Assembly: GCA_017529085.1 (NCBI GenBank)
Contig: JAFXOC010000154.1
Span: 1-9,074 of the forward strand
Source: Selenomonadaceae bacterium
GTDB taxonomy: Bacteria; Bacillota; Negativicutes; Selenomonadales; Selenomonadaceae
Length of the DNA stretch: 9,074 nucleotides
Direction of reading: 5' to 3'
The position numbers were made by a program, and so were the translations under genes. Under the pieces are notes generated by a model. That model was given only the letters and a program-made list of their open reading frames with translations. It did no database searches and was not told the DNA's origin. Positions 6,437 through 9,074 of the stretch are shown here, in pieces; within the stretch, counting starts at the first letter, position 1, and every line of letters begins with the position of its first letter.

Positions 6437-6472
6437 TTTCCTATTTTCGCAACAAAGTTTCCTAAATAGGAA
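6437..6472. promoter_or_regulatory. TTCCTA half-sites upstream of the regulator
   Basis: TTTCCTA occurs at 6437 and again at 6458, 21 bp apart (two helical turns). The second copy is the left half of a palindrome, TTCCTA-AA-TAGGAA (6459-6472). Repeated half-sites on one face of the helix, just upstream of a promoter candidate, suggest an operator or activator site. The rest of the 6359-6539 gap shows only a run of seven C at 6475-6481 and no gene. Confidence 0.35.
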
Positions 6473-6539
6473 CACCCCCCCGATTTTTGCTGTTGATTGT
6501 GTCGGCATGAAGAATGATTCAGCCCCGGTCTGCGCCCGC

Positions 6540-7925
6540 TTATTCCAGATAGAACTGAAATTCCCAGTAGAAGGATGCGCCTCCCGCATCTCTCAAACGG
6601 ACACCAAGCCAGAAGAGCTTGCCGGAAACTAGGCAATCGCCTAGCGGGATATCGAAATTTGCCGACCCTCCCGAAGGGATTGTAGTTGCCGAAAGCGTTT
6701 GGCTTTGGCGCTCGGCGCCCCGATATGTTATTTCCAAAACCGGACTCACAAAATCCGAGGCGCTCCGGTTGTCGATATGAAGCGTCATATTCCAATCGGA
6801 AGGGATACGAACCATGTCTCCTTTCCGCTCCCATCCCTTCCAGACAGAAGCGGAAACGGGAATTCCCGTACCGCAAGGCGCTCCGTTCAAGGAAAATGAG
6901 CACTGTTCCCGATTAAGAGAAGGATATTTCCACTTTTGCAGAGGGGCTTCCTTTTCCGTATACAAGGCGGGCACATCTGCGGGAATCTTTTCTCCCATGG
7001 CTGGCGCGGGTATCTCTCCTGTCTGGGACGGCTCTTGCTGTGTTTGTCGCGGAGGGCGTGAAACCGTATCGGGACTCGCTGCCGGAGAGGGCGCGTCCTC
7101 CATGACAAAAGCGTCTCCTGTATCAACATCACTATCTTGCTTTGGCTCCTGAATTGTGTGCAAAGCGGCCGCCGCCAGAAGAAAAGCTGTCACGATTGCC
7201 AGAATCCAACGCTGAAGCTTCTTTCTCCTTTGCTGACGCTCCACATCCCGCAAAAGCTCATCCACGGAGGAATAACGTCCCTCCGGATCGAGCGCGGCGC
7301 ATTTTTGAAGGACAGGCATCAGACTGCCGTGATAGTCCTCCCCCAGAATCCTCCGAATGGTGATGCCGAGAGAATATATATCGCTTCTTGCATCGGTCTG
7401 TCCGAAACCGTACTGCTCCGGTGGAGCGTAGCCCTTCGTTCCTAAAAATTCCGTGTCCGGTTCCTCGGAGGGACGAGTGACGCGGGCGATTCCGAAGTCG
7501 ATGAGCTTCACCTCATAATTCTTTGCGAGGATTATATTGGAGGGCTTGATATCCCTGTGGACGACATTCCGCTCATGGAAGTGGCGCAGGCATTCGCAAA
7601 TTTCTTTCAGAATGTGGAGCGCAGTTCTCTCATCAAGCATTCCGTCATAGCGCAGGATATTTGCCAGCGTCCTGCCGTCAATGTATTCTTCAATGACCAG
7701 CAGCTTTCCATTCTGCTCTATCAGGCGATAGATGGCAGGGACATGGGGATCGTCCGTCTCTTTGAGCATTTCGTATATGCCCTTGGAACGCGCGTCCCTT
7801 TGCTTCAAGACGGAGACCTGCCTGCCGATTTTGTCATAGACGAGCGCCACCGGACCGTCCTCGGAATCCTTCAGAATGTCCACCATCTCATAGCTGTCGC
7901 CAATATATTGCTCCCACAGTTCCAT
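6540..7925 (-). CDS. Membrane-anchored Ser/Thr protein kinase (PknB-like) with extracytoplasmic domain
   Basis: This encodes 461 residues from ATG at 7925. An ATG at 8009 would add 28 residues, but it lies inside the palindromic element and that stretch looks like translated intergenic DNA; AAAGGC lies about 10 nt before 7925. Residues 10-230 are a Hanks-type kinase: candidate ATP lysine K41, HRDIKPSN (123-130, catalytic D125), DFG (143-145), APPEQ (168-171), and D182 of subdomain IX. The glycine-rich loop is degenerate (LKDSEDGPVALVY, not GxGxxG), but the catalytic residues are intact. Residues about 240-258 are a single membrane helix after a basic stop (QQRRKKLQR). A Pro/Ser-rich linker (about 265-330) and a beta-rich C-terminal domain of about 120 residues follow outside the cell, likely a sensor. 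It is divergent from the HTH gene at 8084, and its G+C is higher than the GTPase operon. Confidence 0.92.
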   Translation of the reverse strand: MELWEQYIGDSYEMVDILKDSEDGPVALVYDKIGRQVSVLKQRDARSKGIYEMLKETDDPHVPAIYRLIEQNGKLLVIEEYIDGRTLANILRYDGMLDERTALHILKEICECLRHFHERNVVHRDIKPSNIILAKNYEVKLIDFGIARVTRPSEEPDTEFLGTKGYAPPEQYGFGQTDARSDIYSLGITIRRILGEDYHGSLMPVLQKCAALDPEGRYSSVDELLRDVERQQRRKKLQRWILAIVTAFLLAAAALHTIQEPKQDSDVDTGDAFVMEDAPSPAASPDTVSRPPRQTQQEPSQTGEIPAPAMGEKIPADVPALYTEKEAPLQKWKYPSLNREQCSFSLNGAPCGTGIPVSASVWKGWERKGDMVRIPSDWNMTLHIDNRSASDFVSPVLEITYRGAERQSQTLSATTIPSGGSANFDIPLGDCLVSGKLFWLGVRLRDAGGASFYWEFQFYLE

Positions 7926-7967
7926 TGCATTCTTGCCTTTCTGTCCGAAATTCACTATAATGATTCC

Positions 7968-8057
7968 ATAGTAAACGAAATAAAGTTTTGCGTTTGGTTT
8001 CCCCGCCATTCGGGCGGGGAAGCCAAATCAAGCGCAACTGTTTTTGTCGTTTACTAT
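7968..8057. repeat. 90-bp imperfect palindrome in the kinase/HTH promoter region, MITE-like
   Basis: Nested inverted repeats share nearly one centre. The outer arms ATAGTAAACGA (7968-7978) and TCGTTTACTAT (8047-8057) match perfectly. Inside them TTGCG (7988-7992) pairs with CGCAA (8033-8037). The core 7993-8007 pairs with 8013-8027 at 14 of 15 bases around a 5-nt loop. The arms align along their whole length with small gaps. This could be a non-autonomous palindromic element with terminal inverted repeats. Each outer arm also carries TCGTTTACTAT in the same sense relative to the gene it precedes, so it may place a shared promoter or operator (TACTAT as a -10) before both divergent genes. Confidence 0.65.
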
Positions 8058-8083
8058 ATCATAAAGCATGAGGAGGGACAAGT

Positions 8084-8512
8084 TTGCACGAGAAGGATAC
8101 GGATGAACTGTTTTCCGAACTGAAAGAGGACGAGGACATCCACCGGTTCCTCACACGGAACAAGAAGGAATTCCGTCTGCCGCTGCACGAATATCTGGGG
8201 CAGATTTTGAAGGAGAAGAAACTGGAAAGGCATCAGGTGGTGAAAGACGCCCTTTTGGAGCGAACCTATGGCTACCATATCTTCTCCGGAGCAAAGAAGA
8301 ACCCGTCGAGAACCAAGCTGCTTTCCATTGCTTTGGCTATGCGTCTTGACCTGCCCGAAACGCAAAAATTACTTCGTTATGCCGGACTGGGAATGCTCTA
8401 TCCGAGGAATCCATGGGATTCCGTCATCATATCGGCGATACAGAAAGGTCTTTCTGTGAGGGAAACGAATATACTTCTGTCTCAAGTGGGAGAAAAACAA
8501 ATGCTTGGGTGA
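8084..8512 (+). CDS. HTH-type protein paired with the Ser/Thr kinase
   Basis: This encodes 142 residues from TTG at 8084, chosen because GAGGAGGG at 8070-8077 lies 6 nt upstream and no better start follows. The N-terminus is acidic (residues 1-20). Residues 33-100 form an XRE-like helical bundle: LHEYLGQILKEKKLERHQVV, then the turn and recognition region ERTYGYHIFSGAKKNPSRTK, then LLSIALAMRLDLPETQKLLR. The tail (AGLGMLYPRNPWDSVIISAI, then SVRETNILL) is a second helical part. Small proteins of this layout are common beside Firmicute Ser/Thr kinase genes, where they are annotated as HTH regulators; whether they bind DNA or the kinase is unclear to me. It is divergent from the kinase and shares its higher G+C, so the two probably form one signalling module. 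Confidence 0.85.
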   Translation: MHEKDTDELFSELKEDEDIHRFLTRNKKEFRLPLHEYLGQILKEKKLERHQVVKDALLERTYGYHIFSGAKKNPSRTKLLSIALAMRLDLPETQKLLRYAGLGMLYPRNPWDSVIISAIQKGLSVRETNILLSQVGEKQMLG

Positions 8513-8585
8513 AAGAAACTGTTCATGAAGTCCGGTACAAGATGCTTTCTTATTTATATATCCGTCGAAGCAATCCTGTCCTTTT

Positions 8586-8783
8586 TTACCAGCGTTTAAT
8601 TATCTGCCAAGTATGTCCACCGCCTTTCGAACACTGCCAGTAAGACGGTGGCTCGCAGTTTGTAGTTGAGGTTGTTGTGCCGCATTTTGTACACTTCCAA
8701 TTTGCAGACCATGCGTAACATACGGAGGCTAGCAGCATGGACAATAAAACGCATGAAATTATGTGTGCAATCTTTTTCTTCAT
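8586..8783 (-). CDS. Small secreted zinc-ribbon-like protein (65 aa)
   Basis: ATG at 8783 has a perfect GGAGGT ribosome site 8 nt upstream (8792-8797). Residues 1-24 are a classical signal peptide (MKKKIAHIISCVLLSMLLAS, then VCYA) with likely cleavage after Ala24; the Cys22 context is a poor lipobox, so a lipoprotein is unlikely. The mature peptide of about 41 residues contains C31-T-K-C34-G, C43, C51 and GGGHTW with H57, ending six residues after the Trp. The pattern matches the cytosolic 54-aa protein at 5731-5895. Four Cys and one His could bind zinc, or form disulfides outside the cell. It is convergent with the HTH gene and its function is unknown. Confidence 0.85.
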   Translation of the reverse strand: MKKKIAHIISCVLLSMLLASVCYAWSANWKCTKCGTTTSTTNCEPPSYWQCSKGGGHTWQIIKRW

Positions 8784-8802
8784 AAATATTTACCTCCATT
8801 AA

Positions 8803-8937
8803 CTAGTTGGTTGTAGGTGTAATATCTTCACCTGCAAATGGTTTTGTATATTGCTCCGACAGATATAAATCAATAAAATATGCCTCTATGTCATGTGTAA
8901 TTGTTTTCTCAAAGAGACTTTTTTCGTTACTGTTCAC
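8803..8937 (-). CDS. Short ORF or gene remnant upstream of the secreted protein
   Basis: A frame ending at 8803 reads plausibly as protein for its last 44 residues (SLFEKTITHDIEAYFIDLYL, then SEQYTKPFAGEDITPTTN) from a possible GTG at 8935-8937. GGGAGGAG lies upstream but at a long spacing. Further upstream the frame runs into the double-hairpin repeat, where its translation (PPLRGGKAAKRQGG) is repeat-derived. It ends 19 nt before the next ATG, as a co-transcribed gene would. It may be a real 44-aa peptide, or the 3' end of a gene cut by the repeat. The evidence is weak. Confidence 0.3.
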   Translation of the reverse strand: MNSNEKSLFEKTITHDIEAYFIDLYLSEQYTKPFAGEDITPTTN

Positions 8938-8950
8938 AGTTGCAGACACT

Positions 8951-8992
8951 CCTCCCTGCCGCTTCGCGGCTTTCCCTCCTCTGAGAGGAGGG
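8951..8992. repeat. Double-hairpin intergenic repeat
   Basis: Two adjacent hairpins lie in a C/T-rich strand: GCCGC-TTC-GCGGC (8958-8970) and CCCTCCTC-TGA-GAGGAGGG (8974-8992). Paired GC-rich hairpins of this sort, preceded by CTCCCT, are typical of short interspersed palindromic repeats in Firmicute genomes, and they commonly mislead gene callers. Copies elsewhere in the genome would confirm it. Confidence 0.5.
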
Positions 8993-8998
8993 CTTTTT
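8974..8998 (+). terminator. Rho-independent terminator candidate
   Basis: A perfect 8-bp stem CCCTCCTC / GAGGAGGG with a TGA loop is followed by CTTTTT on the plus strand. It has the form of an intrinsic terminator, although no plus-strand gene directly precedes it. It may act on read-through from the HTH gene, or simply be a property of the repeat. Confidence 0.5.
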
Positions 8999-9007
8999 AC
9001 GCTGTTT

Positions 9008-9074
9008 TGCACTGGTCAACAAAAATTGGACACAAAACTAAAAAAATTTGACATTAAAATCGAATCATAGTACA
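9008..9074 (+). mobile_element. Possible left end of an IS3-like element (cut by the window edge)
   Basis: From 9008 the sequence reads TGCACTGGTCAACAAAAATT followed by GGACAC. It begins with TG, and its overall form recalls terminal inverted repeats of IS3-family elements, by memory of such ends only. A good promoter follows about 40 bp inside, as expected upstream of a transposase. No transposase is visible before the window ends, so this stays a suggestion. Confidence 0.25.
9048..9074 (+). promoter_or_regulatory. Promoter candidate reading out of the window
   Basis: A perfect -35 TTGACA (9048-9053) is followed by exactly 17 nt and then TACA at 9071-9074, the first four bases of a possible -10 cut by the edge. 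It would drive a gene to the right of the window. Confidence 0.4.

Noticed and set aside
6376..6903. A 175-aa minus-strand frame overlapping the kinase 3' end
   Set aside because: It is Arg/Gly-rich out-of-frame translation of the GC-rich kinase gene, continuing into the intergenic region, with no domain or ribosome site.
7926..8009. Kinase start at ATG 8009 with 28 extra residues
   Set aside because: The extra residues are encoded within and beside the palindromic element, have no kinase-family look, and the start lies in the hairpin loop. ATG at 7925 is the sensible start.
7557..8123. A 188-aa plus-strand frame opposite the kinase
   Set aside because: It is antisense to the conserved kinase motifs and crosses the palindromic element; no ribosome site or family pattern.
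8807..9070. An 87-aa plus-strand frame at the right edge
   Set aside because: It is antisense to the short minus frame and passes straight through both hairpins of the repeat, including the terminator; composition is not protein-like.

Overview
The window looks like an accessory region of a low- to mid-GC anaerobic Firmicute. I suspect the Negativicutes (a Selenomonas-like organism). The reasons are strong AGGAGG-type ribosome sites, a membrane Ser/Thr kinase paired with a small HTH partner of a kind common in Firmicutes, and a secreted protein at the left edge of a style I associate with that group. The assignment is tentative, and no rRNA, tRNA or CRISPR is present.

Region 1 (1-6470, minus strand, AT-rich) reads leftwards as one gene cluster. 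In order of transcription it holds: an XRE-type regulator (6358-6011); an intergenic stretch with an extended -10 promoter and a 7-bp-arm palindrome; a 54-aa zinc-ribbon protein (5895-5731); a dynamin-like GTPase (5658-4192); two helical proteins that are paralogues of each other, each with a hydrophobic N-terminus (4175-3465 and 3465-2722); a perfect 14-bp hairpin; a 682-aa protein joining a coiled coil, Sel1 repeats and a complete acyl carrier protein domain (2667-619); a 130-aa acidic helical protein (598-206); and the start of a secreted protein (213 to beyond the left edge). Spacing is tight, with overlaps at 3465 and 206-213 and gaps of 16, 20, 54 and 72 nt, so I read this as one operon. 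The combination of GTPase, paired helical partners and a scaffold carrying ACP is the strongest candidate for an undescribed system here. A membrane-remodelling or membrane-surveillance machine, possibly for stress or defence, is inference only.

Region 2 (about 6480-8512) is visibly richer in G+C. It holds a membrane-anchored PknB-like Ser/Thr kinase (7925-6540, minus) and a divergent HTH-type partner (8084-8512, plus). The promoter region between them is filled by a roughly 90-bp imperfect palindrome that resembles a small mobile or palindromic element.

Region 3 (8586-9074) is AT-rich again. It holds a small secreted zinc-ribbon-like protein whose C-terminal motif matches that of the 54-aa protein in Region 1, a short ORF or gene remnant, a double-hairpin intergenic repeat that also acts as a plausible terminator, and at the right edge what may be the end of an IS3-like element with a promoter pointing out of the window.
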